Assembly (NCBI GenBank): GCA_951812925.1
Contig: OX638372.1
Coordinates: 52,822,028 to 52,886,027, forward strand
DNA: 64,000 nucleotides
Source of the DNA: Calliopum simillimum
Lineage: Eukaryota; Arthropoda; Insecta; Diptera; Lauxaniidae
Direction of reading: 5' to 3'
In this document: positions 9,522-21,071 of the stretch, in pieces
How the letters are laid out: each line of letters begins with the position of its first letter
Position numbering within the stretch: position 1 is the first letter of the stretch
Translations under genes and position numbers: made by a program
The notes under the pieces: generated by a model
Told to the model about the DNA's origin: nothing
What the model saw: only the letters and a program-made list of their open reading frames with translations
Database searches by the model: none

Positions 9522-11023
9522 CCGTTATTCGAAATCCGTTTGAGATATCCAGAAAATTCCAACGGATTTTTCTTGATTAGGCCCACAGTAGTCTGTGTTC
9601 TAAAACTCACAAAAAAATTTCAACAGGATCGAGTAGCGAGCCGATATTGGCTTTTTTTTTACTGAAAGTTATTTCGGAATAAGAGCTTAAAATTTGTTAA
9701 TTTCAGTATCCTTGCTAGCAAATGGAATCTTCTAAATTGCAGCAGCTGTATGAAATGTACTTACATTGTGTGCAAAACATGAACTTTCTCGACGTTTTTG
9801 TTTAGCCTACAGGCAGGTATGAAAATGTATATGAGACGTTCCGCAACAACTATGCTACCTAGCTGCCTAAAATCTGATACGTCCAAATAGTTAGGTCATG
9901 TGGGTTGAGCACTCATTATTCAAACGTCTGCTTTTTGAAAAAAAAAAAAAACAATGGTGGAACAATATTCCGACTAGAAAGTTGGGTAGTTGGAATAAAT
10001 CAACAAATTGATTCATTTATCAGGGTATATCTCGCAAACGTCACAAGATGTTTTGATGAAATTTCACAACTCGAGATCTAGTGAAACTACCTAGCAACGA
10101 GCAAAATGTGGATGGGAATAAGTAAGTGATAGGCTTATTTTTTCCATTTTGTAAATTGAATTCAATATACCTACTTATCACGATAGCGCATTCAACTCTT
10201 TTTATAAAAAGTTGGAAGCAAATATCACTGGAGATCGGCATCAATATGTAGCATGTAAAAAAATCATATAGTCTCACATATAGGCGTGACACTGTCTACA
10301 AATCTTTAAAACGTAATAATAAGAGAATTAATAAAGTAATTTTAATGAAATTTAATAAAGGAAGTTCCCTTTACAAAAAGTACTTTTCAGCAAGAAGTAG
10401 GCAAAGTTTTAAAAGTGGGCATGTCACACATAGAAGAAACCCTTTCAAAAAGATTTACTTAAAGCGTGGCATCTCACATATAAGCAAAATCTTTAAAATG
10501 CTTTACTGAAAGTTTTTTTCGAGATAATGCAATCCACTTTCCGCCAGATACTAGGAGTTGTGAATGCTAGCTTTGTGCAAAAAGTAGGTCCAGGGATCTA
10601 ATATATTTCGGTGTTCTACTGATTTCTATTCATTTTTATCAATTGTTAAGTAATTAATATATAGCCTATTTCATCAGCAATACTTGTTTTCTATTTTTAC
10701 AGTTAAATTTATTTCAATTAATTAATTATTTTAATGAATATAGAAAAAAAAAAAATAATTTATTTTCATATGCCTGTTTGTTCAACTTTGCATTATCGTT
10801 TCCATTGCTCCGTTCTAAAAAAAAAACTGTTGTTTGCTATAATTATAGCAAACAAATTGATTTTTCGAATGACTTTTAATCACTTCAATCTCGCCAGTGG
10901 AATTTTTTCGCATTATTTATAGATTCTGGTTAAAACATTTTTTTTTTTTTTTTTAATTTTGTTTTCCTAATTTTGTCAAGCTGTAATTATTTTTGATAAT
11001 TCTCTTATTTATTTTTTTTATAG
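9522..11023. other. Spacer with an internal fragment of family A
   Basis: Mostly unrecognised AT-rich DNA. About 10380-10600 carries degenerate family-A motifs (GGGCATGTCACACATAGAAG, GCGTGGCATCTCACATATAAG, GAGATAATGCAATCCA), recognisable by comparison with 17900-18160. Long A/T tracts occur at 9938-9951 and 10940-10955. Confidence 0.4.
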
Positions 11024-11083
11024 CAATTTGAAATTGTTGTCAGAATTGCACAATTCGCAATAAAAGTGATATTCGTTATCAGG
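11024..11083 (+). other. Candidate 60-nt noncoding (5' UTR) exon
   Basis: A pyrimidine-rich tract ending TTTTTTTTATAG at 11023 and a donor-like AGG|GTGAGCC at 11083/11084 bracket 60 nt. All three frames contain stops or give short peptides, so it could only be untranslated leader. If joined after the leader exon it would put a stop (TGA) directly behind the 1262 ATG. Both splice signals are reasonable, but such pairs occur by chance in AT-rich introns. Confidence 0.25.
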
Positions 11084-11374
11084 GTGAGCCCCTATACTTT
11101 TTCTTTTATCTTTCTGTTTATTGATAAATTTTCGTTTTTCTGTAGAAATGGTTATTTTTTTAAGTTTCTTTCAATCTTAAAATAAATTAATCATTTGAAA
11201 ACGTGAACTAGAAAGATAACTTATTTCGCAGAATTAAATATTTTTTGCGATAAAAATTTCTTGAACTTCAAATGAACTTTGAAAACAAATTCATGTTTCG
11301 GAAAGTCCTGTTATATGAATAATAAAAGTTTTTAAAACTTTTTTATATTGTGATAATAAATTGAGTTGATTTAG

Positions 11375-11631
11375 CCATGTCCGTCTGACAGCAAGGTTTG
11401 TGGAAATCATTTTAGTATTTTTGGAAAGCAAGATAATTAGATGAAATTTTGTACACTGCTTTTGTGTTAAAAGATAGCTAGTCAGATTGAAATCGGGCGG
11501 AATCGGTCAAAGGACACGCCTACCGTCCAAACAAAAATTTCATTTGAAACGCTATACTTAGAGCAGTACACTTAGATAAAAGAGAGTGGCGTGGCGTGCA
11601 AGCTAATTTTTCAAAATGCCATAGCAAAGGG
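11375..11631 (+). repeat. Family A fragment (5' portion)
   Basis: Contains GCCATGTCCGTCTGACAG, AATTAGATGAAATTTTGTACACTG, GAAATCGGGCGGAATCGGTC and GGACACGCCTACCGTCC-type blocks in the same order as the complete copy at 17411-18225. The terminal part is absent. Confidence 0.6.
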
Positions 11632-12347
11632 TGTCCCAAAAAGAGTGCACTTATTTTTTGAATGAGTTGTGATAATTTTATTGCATTTTAAAATAGACAT
11701 ATTCCGATTTAGTATGGAATAAAATACTTATACGGCAAATGGCCACTGCGGCTCTGCTGAGAGGCTATTGCTCTTTTCATGAAATTTTTGATGATTTTTT
11801 CACTAAGATGTGGCTGTATATCACCGATGACGCGTTGGATCTTGGTTTTGCGCTCGAGAATTGTTTCTGGCTAATTTACATAAGTACGAGATTTCACAAA
11901 ACCCTAAAGAAAGAAATTGCATGATTTTGATGGCCAGTTGACATCAGAATTTCGTGAGATTATTTGGTCTGGAAATCATTGCTGCACTAAATTGTTTGTT
12001 AAATGCGCGGTGCGGCATGTGGCGTCCAGATTCAGGCCACAAGTACTACGTTATCTTGTTCCTTAAACGATTGCCGTTCTTAGTCACTGCAATTCCGGCT
12101 CCTTAAATTTTTTGACCACTCTTTTAATTGACCGAAAATTCCACAAAGTTTGTGAGCGGTCTCAGCATAACTTTTCCCATTTTGGTAATGAGTTTTCACA
12201 ATGATGACGCGTTGTTCTTTTGTATATCAGTCCATTTTTATAATCGGAACAGCCATAGGTAACAGCTGTCAAATTTCAGAGTTACCACTTGCACGAAAAC
12301 TAATTATATAAAATTTTAAAGGTGCACTCTAATCTTACAGCTCACCC
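11632..12347 (-). pseudogene. DD41D/rosa-like mariner remnant, internally deleted
   Basis: On the minus strand the conceptual product starts near 12235 with an HTH-like region (...GKSYAETAHKLCGIFGQLK) and then jumps to the C-terminal part: a stretch resembling NG.R.R..I..YLWPE, later NDFQTK, and GFVKSRTYVN, which parallels GYVKS(I/L)VYA in the copy at 21616-22523. The catalytic core is largely deleted and stops are frequent. Ends resemble inverted repeats: GTGTCCCAAAAAGAGTGCAC on the left and GGTGCACTCTAATCTTACAG on the right share GAGTGCAC. Long dead. Confidence 0.5.
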
Positions 12348-12535
12348 GATGTTATTACAAACCCCAGCATTTTTTTTACATTTTTCAAGAGCCGTCATTT
12401 TAAAAATCAGCTACAAATAATTGGCAGACATGGCTTATGTTGATTGATTTACACCAATCTTCACAATAATCATCATCTGGCGAACTTTGTTATCACATAA
12501 TTTTTTCTGCCACCACACCCCTAACTATCTGACAA
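12348..12535 (+). repeat. Dispersed repeat family D, copy 1
   Basis: Aligns directly with 51385-51570: GATGTTATTACA, AGCCGTCATTTTAAAAATCAG, AATAATTGGCAGACATGGCT, TGATTGATTTACACCAATCT, CACAATAATCATCATCTG and TTATCACATAATTTTTTCTG are shared with few differences. Confidence 0.75.
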
Positions 12536-12647
12536 TTTAAGTGTGATTTTAACAGATTCTAAGTCAATCTTTTTGGAATGAAAAAAATAAAAAATTTGTA
12601 CCCCACATTCTTGCATTACTATATTTCACAAGAGCAATTTCATAATA

Positions 12648-13531
12648 GGGGAGATGTGTGTACCTTGGTCCGAGTGTACCTCGGTCCGAGTGCCGGTTGC
12701 CACTCAACAGTTGCACGTGTACGATAATGTTCTTCTATGGAATTTTCCACTCATACCGGTGACTCATATAAGTAGACTTCAGACCGTCAAGCTGTATGCG
12801 TGTATAACTAGCAACGGAAAAAGTGTTTTTTGTGTGTAAATATTTGTTTTTGGAGTAAGCTACGAAACGTTTCGTGAGAAACTTACTTGAAATATTTCAG
12901 TTTTACAACATCAGGAAGCAAGTTTAGTTATTGTTTTAAGCTTTTAGTGTGTTTTAGATGTATTTTCTTTAACATGTGTTATGGGTGTTGACAGTTTTTA
13001 AAACATGCTGTCTGTGTGTACCTTGGACCTAGCTTATTGACCAGCGAGCCTTTTTCGACGAGCAACCAAGAAGCCATAATCGCCTCTCAATATAATATTA
13101 TTATTATTATTTACGCAATTAATATATTTATTTGCAACAATTTTTGTTTAATTAATTGTTTTTTACTAAATGCACTTTTTTGTGTTATCATTTTTGTTTA
13201 TGATTAATTTTTTTTTTTTATTGAAAAAAATTGTTACTTTTGATTACATAATAAATGGTTATTTCATAATTTATTGCCAAAATACAATGTATTCTCTTTT
13301 ATTTTTAATAATCCAAGGTACACTTGCATGGTGTACCTTGGACCGTTTGAGATTGCATCGGAAAAAGTAATATTTCTACTCAATGGTAAGACATAGAAAT
13401 ATCATTGTCACGTCATTTGATGCTGCAAGCATTGTAGAAATATAACTTAATCAAAAAACTAAAGGAACTTTTTTGGAAAATCATGCACATTGAAAAAACT
13501 GAAAAGCGGACCAAGGTACACACATCTCCCC
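12648..13531. mobile_element. TIR element flanked by TA (Tc1/mariner/pogo-type ends)
   Basis: Near-perfect inverted ends: left GGGGAGATGTGTGTACCTTG then GTCCG, right CGGAC then CAAGGTACACACATCTCCCC. Both ends abut TA (12646-12647 and 13532-13533), as expected for the Tc1/mariner/pogo superfamily. The GGTACAC/GTGTACC word recurs inside (13015-13022, 13318-13342). Interior is AT-rich with no transposase motif, so it is non-autonomous. The terminal GGGGA resembles the pogo-like element at 62122. Confidence 0.75.
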
Positions 13532-13533
13532 TA

Positions 13534-13944
13534 CAGCAGAAAAATTCTTAAGATACAATATTTCTTCTCAGATATTTATTTGCCTTTTTTTGTAAATATC
13601 ATTTTTTTTTTCTTTCTTTCAACATCAAACTACATACTACATGTATAATAATTATGACTCAAGTGTTAATTTTATAAACAATTTGCAGTAACGCGAATTA
13701 AAATTGAAAAAAGAAAAAAAAATGGAAAAAAATTTAAAAAAATAAATAAACAAATGAAAAAAGAAAAACCAAAAAGAACAACATATCGCATGGATACAAA
13801 TGAGCATATGTTAAATTTTGTTTATTAAAAAAAGCAGAAAATACATATGTATGTATATATTACGTGTGTGTGTATTCATGTAGTCAACCAGCGCCAACAG
13901 CAACGACCGGCCCAGTCAGCCGGTATCTACAAGTTTTTATTTAT

Positions 13945-13977
<33 letters not shown>

Positions 13978-14459
13978 TTTTACTATTTAACAATTCAACA
14001 GAGCTGCCTGCCAGTACGATAATGTTATACGTGAGTGCGGGCCGAATCACAATATCTACTACATATAAACACGGCAACAACAACAACAACTTAAACTTAA
14101 ATAACAAACAATTCCATTGAAAAAAACAATACAATAAAAAATGTTGTTTGTGTGTTTGTTTATTATTATTTTTTTACTATGCGTTTCGCATACCAACAAA
14201 GATTCGCAATTCGCACAATTAAAATTTTTTTTTGTTCTTCATTTAAAAAAATTATTTTTTATTTAAAAAAAAATAGTTTTTTTTTTTCATATTGTCTGAT
14301 ACATAGCATTTTCTTAATGATAAAAAAACATTTAGTTGATAATAATAATAAAAAAAGTACTCAAAGTATCGCGATACTTTTGCACTTAGTACTCGCATAT
14401 TTTCTTCTGTATCTATGTATTTGTAGTTAAGTACTCTCGTTGTTGATTTTTTTTTTCAA
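13534..14459. other. Simple-sequence-rich spacer
   Basis: Holds a 28-nt A run (13947-13974), (TATGTA)n and GT-rich words near 13850-13875, (CAACAA)n near 14075, and long T runs near 14225-14290. A less AT-rich island at 13878-13930 (AGCGCCAACAGCAACGACCG) may be host sequence. No gene supported. Confidence 0.35.
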
Positions 14460-14879
14460 TGGCAATAGCGTTTAATATTTTGCACCCCAACGTAGGGGGG
14501 CTAAGCAACAGTCGTTGCCTGGCCTAGTGCAATTTTATTGTTGTTGCACGAGTAACAGCAATGAGTGGAGCTTATGAGTAAAATTGTTTAGTTCAAGATA
14601 TACAGATATACCGTATCGCTTTAGATTTTTTTATTAATTCTTGCCAAAGAAAGTTTTTGAAAAAAAACTTTTTTGACCGAGAAATCTAAAGTTTGGAATG
14701 TAATTTACACAGGCACACAAATTAAAAAATCTGGAATTGACTTGCAAAGCATATTTACCCCTAAGTACTTTCTGTCGCTGAATCCGCCACATATTGCTTA
14801 ACTATATACCTGCATAATTTCAAGATATCCATGCTTGATGTTCCAGAAAACGCTGTTTTCAGGCTTATGGCGCAGTTTC
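14460..14879. other. Spacer, nothing recognised
   Basis: Less AT-rich than its left flank; no repeat partner noted except weak family-A similarity from about 14800. Confidence 0.25.
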
Positions 14880-15240
14880 GGGTGTTATTTCTTCCAAGCA
14901 AATGCTGTACTGAACGTGTTTTCAGAAGTAATCCAAACAAATTTACCTGTGATACTGAGAATAGTAAATGCAAGCTCTGATCAGAAAATTAGTAGATTCG
15001 GACAAGAGGATGTGGCACTTTCCATACACTCAAAGTTTTCAAAATGCTCTAATGCAATCGTTATTTGATGTAATGCAGCAAAGTTTCTCACATTGACTTG
15101 GAATATTTAGCTCATGCTCTGAACAAAAACTAAGTGAATTTGAACAAGAATGCCTGACATCTCCCATACAAGTAAAATTTTAAAAATTACGCAGTGTAGG
15201 TCATTTAATTTTTTGCTAGGCGAAAGGTAAATAATACGTT
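14880..15240 (+). repeat. Family A fragment (3' portion)
   Basis: Shows the internal monomers of family A: AATGCAAGCTCTGATCAGAA, GAATTTGAACAAGAATGCC, CATCTCCCATACAAG and GCAGTGTAGG, ending in a GCTAGGCGAAAGGTAA block comparable to GGCCAGGCCAAAAGTTAA of the complete copy. More diverged than the 17.4-kb copy. Confidence 0.55.
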
Positions 15241-15599
15241 TTATATGCCTTTATCACTTTTCAACGATTCGACCTCAAGATTTTGATTCCATAAAAATAA
15301 CAACAATCTCTTTGAAACATATTACTGATAAATCCATATACTTAATCTGTACAACTACAATATCCCCTTACAAGTCAAGCATTTTGTATTCAATAGACAA
15401 CATTTTAACCGTAATGCACTGCAATCAAAGCAATACTGAGCTGTAACTCAAAGCAGAAGTCTCGAGTAAAATCTTTATTATGTGGAGGTTCTTCTCGGCT
15501 GGGTACCCCTTTGCAACAAGACGTGCTTTATGCCGTTATTTAAAATCTGTTTTATTGGTTTCAAAAATCTATTTTGATTCAATAGATTCCATTTTCTTC
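15241..15599. other. Spacer between family A and copia remnant
   Basis: No feature recognised. It may include decayed 3' sequence of the copia element, which reads toward it. Confidence 0.25.
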
Positions 15600-16860
15600 A
15601 TACGCTCCTCCTCCTAAAATCTAGACTCAGCTATAAAAGCTGAATAAGTCAATATTGATGGTATCTTTCTTTTGCAAGTTGAACATCTCAACGTTGATTC
15701 ATTATGAACTTTTTCATGTACTTCTGGCAAGATGTGGTTCTCTACTTCCCTACTTTCTTCAATAGATTTCTGGACATTTGTTCGCTTTTGTTCTTCGTAA
15801 AAGTCCGATACGTAGTGATTCACTGCTACAAATAGTTCTTCCTCTTGGATGCTACTTAAATCTCTACTTGACTTTTCTTTTACCAACGAGGGTAACCTTT
15901 TCGTTGATTAAACTGCCAACAACTTAATCCGTTTTGGCTTGACTTTCCCTCAAAAAAAGTGTACGAACCGACTTATAATCTTCACTGCATTTTCCTATCT
16001 CACGGCTGTTTACTTTAACCCCTGACTCCATTTTCCCTATATCTGTTTTATTTAATTGACCAGATTTTCTATGCCAACGATAATTACAACTCTAATTTTC
16101 CGTAGTCGCAGCTCTTGATTCTCCCATCACCTTGATTTCATATAAACTCGATTTAATTTTTCTAATCATATAATTCGTGCTGCCCTTTGAAACATAGTAA
16201 TTCTTATGATCGAAAGATACAATGAAACCTTGTTCAGTTTCTAAGTATTTTTACGGTAAATACATTCTCATTGAGTCCTGGCACGTATAATACGTTCTTT
16301 AGTCGTAGACTTATCTTCCTGCTTCCATTGCTACATCGCAGTAGAACATTTCTCGTTTCTTCAACCTGCAAACGGCTCCCATCAGCGATTAAGACTGTGT
16401 TTGTAGCCCTTGTGTACATGGAATCAAACAGGGATCGATTGCTAGTCATATGACAAGACGCACCTGAAGCGATAATCTATTTGTCCACCACAATTTCAGT
16501 TACTCCACCATAAAAACATAGCTCCTCCGCGATTGCAGCAGTTTTCGCCAATGACTTCTTCCTTGTTGGGCAGTTTTTTTTGAAGTGACCATGTTTCTTA
16601 CACCAGAAACATATGATTCTGTTCTCTTTTTCATATTTCTGCACCGATTTCAATACTTGCGCGTCACTTAATCCTGTGTATGATTCTCTTCTTTGCTCTG
16701 CTTGGTCTAATAATTTGGCTGTGACGTTTTCAATGCTTAGGTCGTCTTCGGATCGTCCTTCCAAAGCTGTAACCATACATGCAAACATGCATATATACTT
16801 ACATGTCGGAACACAAGACAAGGTGCCCAATATTAAAAAAGTGATGTGCACTCAGAAGAT
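15600..16860 (-). pseudogene. Ty1/copia-type retrotransposon remnant (gag-pol)
   Basis: Reading the minus strand from 16851: end of a gag with a CCHC zinc knuckle (CFWCKKHGHFKKNC, about 16570-16620), the capsid's RNA-binding motif; then, after one in-frame stop, the protease start region IIASGASCHMTSN (about 16440-16480). Copia proteases have DSGA here, so the catalytic Asp is replaced by Ala. Next comes a protease tail (16234-16449, ...LRLKNVLYVPGLNENVFTV). A shifted frame gives a GAG-pre-integrase motif, YRWHRKSGQLNKTDIGKM (about 16030-16085). The integrase core is missing: the next piece (15614-15886) ends CKRKIPSILTYSAF, as in the integrase/RT linker. No RT is present. Heavily deleted and inactive; it lies just downstream, in its own direction, of the primer site and LTR at 17142-17392. 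Confidence 0.8.
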
Positions 16861-17141
16861 ACAAATTTTCTTCGACTTCCATTATTTTTCATATCCAACA
16901 TTTTACTGAATACCTATCTACATACCTACCTACTTCTGATTTCCACTGCCAAGGAAGGCACTAATGTAACTTGATAAATTTCATTTTTTATGAGAGCCCC
17001 CCTAAGGGATTGAGGTAGTGAATGGAAAAAATATTAAAGTATCAAATTTAAGGTATCGGTGAACATTTTCCTTCGCCACCCAGAGAACTTTGAGGGCGGT
17101 GAAGATCGATTAAATGTGGATCAGTGAGAATTTTCTTTGTT
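16861..17141 (-). other. Probable copia leader region with most of gag deleted
   Basis: Sits between the primer-binding site and the gag remnant; its end (TCAGTGAGAATTTTC) recurs next to the second primer site at 18270. No coding sequence recognised. Confidence 0.4.
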
Positions 17142-17158
17142 CCACGTTGGGCGCGCCA
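17142..17158 (-). promoter_or_regulatory. Retrotransposon primer-binding site (tRNA-Lys type)
   Basis: The + strand reads CCACGTTGGGCGCGCCA, which equals the 3' end of the tRNA-Lys1,2 class (CCACGTTGGGCGCCA) with an extra GC. The complement on the minus strand would therefore be the primer site, placing the LTR to the right and the coding region to the left, as observed. Similar sites recur at 18286 and 18968. Confidence 0.6.
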
Positions 17159-17392
17159 AATTATTTTATTTTCTTAATTCATTTTGAGCCTTACTCATGA
17201 TCACAAACAATCTGATTATAATACTTAAAATAGGTCACTTGTACGTCACAACTTAGGAATTAACTCTGCCTACCATGCCGCGCTCATTGGAATGGATCCT
17301 AGTATAATATATTCTGTAAGGGAGGTGGTGGACCTACCAAAAACTAGTGTATGCATAACTAGAAATCAACTTGGAGTTTTTGATATTTACAC
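17159..17392 (-). mobile_element. LTR copy 1 of the copia-like element (~235 bp)
   Basis: Shares with 18303-18537: ATTTTGA.CCT.ACT.ATGATCAC, CATGCCGCG.TCATT, GTATAATATATTCTGT, GGACCTA and AGAA.TCAA.TT then ATATTTACA. On the minus strand it starts TGTAAATAT, consistent with the 5'-TG of an LTR. Exact 3' boundary next to the primer site is not a canonical CA. Confidence 0.6.
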
Positions 17393-17410
17393 TAAGTTAC
17401 TAGAGCTTTT

Positions 17411-18225
17411 TATACCCTACACCCAGGGTATATTCACTTTGTCCTTCCGTTTGTAACGCAGAGAAGGAGGCGTGGCAGATATAGAAAAGTGCATATATTC
17501 TTGATCAGTTTCATCGCTTGAGTCGATATAGCCATGTCCGTCGGTCTGGCTGGCTGGGTGGCTGGCTGGGTAACGGCTGTGTGTGGAAATACATTTTTTG
17601 GGAAAACTGAGCAAGATGATTCAATGAAATTTGGTACACTGCCTCCACCGTCAAAGTTAGCTCGGGGGATTGAAAATGAGCAAAATCGGTCAATGGACAC
17701 GCCTACCGCCCATATAACAAATATATTCAAAATGCAACTTTAGGAGTAGTTTTTACGCCAATGCAACCAAAATGCACTTAAATACTACGAATCAAAAGCG
17801 CAAGCTCTGAGAAAAAACTGGGCGAATTCGGACGAAAGGGCGTGGCACCTTCCATATAAGCAAAAGCTTCAAAACGTTTTACTAAAAGCGTTTTTTGAGA
17901 TAATCAAACCAAATTTGACTCAAACACTCAAAATTATAAATGCAAGCTTTGAACAAAAATTGGGTGAAGTCAGACAAGGGGGCGTGGCACCTACCACATA
18001 AGCAAAAGTTGCAAAACGCTATACTGAAAACGTTATTTGAGATAATCCAACCAAATTTCCCTCAGACACTAAGAAATATAAATGTAAGCTCTGAGCAAAA
18101 ACTGGGTGAACTCAGACAAGAGGGCGTGGCACCTCCCATATAAGCAAAATTTTAAAAATATTGCAGTGTAGGGTATTTATTTTTTGGCCAGGCCAAAAGT
18201 TAACCCTTACTAGTTTTAATTTAAA
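17411..18225 (+). repeat. Dispersed repeat family A, most complete copy
   Basis: Starts TATACCCTACACCCAGGGTA, ends GCAGTGTAGGGTATTT followed by GGCCAGGCCAAAAGTTAA. The 5' third has CTTTGTCCTTCCGTTTGTAA, CGTGGCAGATATAG, GATATAGCCATGTCCGTC and a GGCTGG microsatellite. The 3' half is about three tandem ~120-bp monomers, each with GCAAGCTCTGA.CAAAAACTG, a GGGCGTGGCACCTCCCATAT-type block and GAGATAATCCAACCAAATTT. Six other full or partial copies lie in this window. The terminal motif is short and inverted (ACCCTACAC/GTGTAGGGT), so it is likely a non-autonomous transposon of unknown superfamily. Small frames (for example 17534-17743) are by-products. Confidence 0.8.
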
Positions 18226-18285
18226 CTTAATATTTTCTAAATAAAATTTTCAAAAAGGAAAAAAATGTGAGTCAGTGAAAATTTT
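18226..18285. other. Leader fragment of second copia LTR copy
   Basis: Holds GAGTCAGTGAAAATTTT, equivalent to the leader end at 17119-17136. Confidence 0.4.
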
Positions 18286-18537
18286 CCACGTTGGGCGCGC
18301 CAAATTATTATTATTTTTTTTTTTTTTCAACCATTTTGAAACTAACTTATGATCACTTTTGATTCGATTATGATTCTTGAAATGGGTTAATATATTCGTC
18401 ACTACTTAACAAATATGTAACTCTATCTATCATGCCGCGATCATTAAAATGCATTGTAATATATTCTGTGACGGAGGACCTATCAAAAAGTGGTGTATGT
18501 CTAATTAGAAGTCAATTTGAACTTGTCAATATTTACA
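18286..18537 (-). mobile_element. Primer site plus LTR copy 2
   Basis: Primer site CCACGTTGGGCGCGCCA at 18286-18302, then an LTR that aligns with 17159-17392 throughout. The family A copy at 17411-18225 separates the two LTR copies. Confidence 0.65.
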
Positions 18538-18967
18538 CTAATAAGTTACGAGCGCTTTTATGAACTTTTAAACTTAATGCGAAATTTTCCACATAGGGTC
18601 AACAACAAAACTTAAAGATATTTTGTATCGAATTGATTATTTAGGGTCATTAGACAAACTATCTTTACTTTAAAGCTTCCGGTCATAATGATTCTGTCGG
18701 TATTTAACCCGCTGCTAATGTGTTGTTGTTATGTAAAATTTTGAATTCCTGTAAATTTCACACCATTTTTTGTTTCTTAGATGTTGAATTACAGACATGG
18801 CAAATTAATTAAAAAATATATTAATTAAAAACATAAGCAATTTTACGGACTTTTGTATCACTTACAGGGGTTCTTCTGAGCAAAAACTTTATATGTTTGA
18901 AAGTCTGTGAGTTATAAACAGTTGAGAGAACGAAAATCAAATCTTGGAGAGGGAAATGTAATGTATT
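18538..18967. other. Spacer, nothing recognised
   Basis: AT-rich with no repeat partner found in this window. Confidence 0.25.
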
Positions 18968-19060
18968 CCACGTTGGGCGCTCTGATATATATTTTATTTT
19001 TGATCCATTTTGAACCTAGCTCATGATTAAGTAATAAAATAGGTTTCAACTATTTACAAC
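18968..19060 (-). mobile_element. Truncated third primer site/LTR fragment
   Basis: CCACGTTGGGCGC followed by TTTTATTTTTGATCCATTTTG, AACCTAGCTCATGATT and AAAATAGGTT, equivalent to the start of LTR copies 1 and 2, then similarity is lost. Confidence 0.55.
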
Positions 19061-20049
19061 GCTCTATAACTCCAAAAACATTTTTTATCTGAATGAAAAA
19101 TGTCACATTATACTCGAACTTCCTCCTAAAAAATTTACGAATTCAATAATGGAATGACCCAAACTAAAAAGAAAAAATCTTTACATGTATGCAGTAAGTC
19201 AAGTGGAGTCATATGTATAAAATACACATACAATAAATGAATACAACAAATACAATAGAGCAATAATAACAGCTATGGAACCAACAACAATAAAACACAA
19301 TAGTAATAACTAGATAGTTAGTATACCGTAGGAGTAGTTGTAGTATCTTTTAAATAAAAGTGCCACCCGCTGATTTAGCAATTGTTGTTTATTTTGTTGT
19401 GTTGTTGCTGTTGTTGTTGTCATTACTATTGCTAACTAAATATAGTGATTTGTATGCATTGGCAGTTTTTAATATGAATGAAGTATCTACTAAGCACTCG
19501 TACGAGTATATCTGTTAGATACCAAATACGTGAGTACGAGTAGTCGTTTATATTGTATTTATATGCGAATGTTGATATTGTTAATTAATTTTTTTTTTTT
19601 ATCTAAAGCTCTTTGAATTCTAATTGTATTCTATTTATTGTACAAAAAAACAACAGCAAAAAACAACAAAAACAATTACTACAGATACGTAAATGAAATT
19701 CATAAGGAAAATATGGCCATAAAATGAATGATTTGTTTCTTTTGTTGTTGGTCTTGGTGTCATTGTAATTTACTTTGATATTTATGCAAATGTACATACA
19801 TATGTACACATGACTTGGATTGTGCCTGGAAAGCTTAATTTTTTTTTTTTTTTTTCATTTTATTGACTCATATGCTTTGATTTGGCTTTGATTTCCTACG
19901 ACTGCGTTGGCCCCATGCGTGTTAATAGTTGTACGATGTGGGGCGCCACTTAAATTGGGCTTAAATACAGCGCGTCAATGATTTTAGAGTGTGCTGTTGT
20001 CGATCGACTGTGGGTATGATAAGAAAACCAAATTATTTGCAATCAATAT
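19061..20049. other. Spacer with (GTT)n and T-run simple sequence
   Basis: (TTG)n at 19383-19420, GAGTACGAGTA words near 19500-19545, T runs at 19588 and 19838. Block 19895-20015 (CGACTGCGTTGGCCCCATGC, GATGTGGGGCGCCACTTAAA) is less AT-rich and may be host intronic DNA. No gene supported. Confidence 0.3.
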
Positions 20050-20560
20050 TAATGAGCGAAATCGGTTAACGGACACGCAACTTTAGGAGTACTTTTACGA
20101 GAATGCCACCAAAATACACATAAATACTACGAATTGTGAGCGCAAGCTCTGGAAAAAAAAAACTGGGCGAATTCGGACAAGAGGGCGTGGCACCTCCCAT
20201 ATAAGAAAAAGTTTCAAAATGCTATGCTGAAAGCGTTTTTTGAGATAATCCAACCAAATTTGACTCAGACACTAAGAGTTATAAAAACAAGCTCTCAAAA
20301 AAAAAAAATTGTATGAAATCGGAAAAAGGGGCGTGGCACCTCCCATGTAAGAAAAAGCTTCAAAACGCTATACTGAAAGCGTTTTTTTGAGATAATCCAA
20401 CTAAATTTCACTCAGATACTAAAGACTATAAATGCACGCTCTTAGCTAAAACTAGACGAACTTGGACAAGAGAGCTTGGCACCTCCCATGTAAGCAAAAG
20501 CTTCAAAACGCTATACTGAAAACTTTTTTTGAGATAATCCAACCAAATCTCCATTTTTTA
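20050..20560 (+). repeat. Family A copy, 5'-truncated
   Basis: Begins inside the family at GAGCGAAATCGGTTAACGGA and contains three monomers with GCGTGGCACCTCCCATATAAG, GCGTGGCACCTCCCATGTAAG and GCTTGGCACCTCCCATGTAAG in direct order. The terminal GTGTAGGGT end is missing. Confidence 0.75.
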
Positions 20561-20737
20561 AAACTTCTTGGAAGTACTTGGAGCTCCTCAGAATAAGTCT
20601 CCTGCATGTAGAGATGGTTACAAATTAATAATTTATTTTATTTTAATATTAAACGATTAGATATTCCTCTAATAAGTCTTAGCCTGATCGCAATTGTCAG
20701 TTTTCTTTGAGATAAAAAAAATATGTATGAAGTACAT
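20561..20737. other. Short spacer
   Basis: Nothing recognised. Confidence 0.25.
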
Positions 20738-21071
20738 ACACCCAAAAAAATCTGTTGTAAAAGTGTAGCAAAATGCTGTATGTTTTACAGCATTTACTTT
20801 CATATTTCATCCCATATCTTTTGCAGTTAATATTACAATTTTGTTGTACATTTGAAAAATTAGCTGTGAAAAATAAAATATTTGCGACAAAAAAAAAATT
20901 ATATCGATAATTTTAACAAATTTCTGGTAGAAATTATTGCATTTGCTGTAAAATTAACAGTTAATTGTAAATTCGATTATATTAACTTTTAAATTAGCAA
21001 ATCCACAGAGAATTGTAAAATCCACAACAAAACGTTGTTAATCCTACCGCAGCAATTTTTTTTGGGTGTAC
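20738..21071. mobile_element. MITE, ~330 bp
   Basis: Left end ACACCCAAAAAAATCTG and right end CAGCAATTTTTTTTGGGTGT are inverted repeats. Flanks both contain ACATAC/ACATA words, consistent with a short target duplication. Interior is AT-rich with repeated TTGTAAAA and CTGTAAAATT words; no coding capacity. Confidence 0.65.

Noticed and set aside
17417..17730. Several minus-strand frames of 60-98 codons
   Set aside because: They lie within dispersed family A and recur in its other copies; no protein family recognised.
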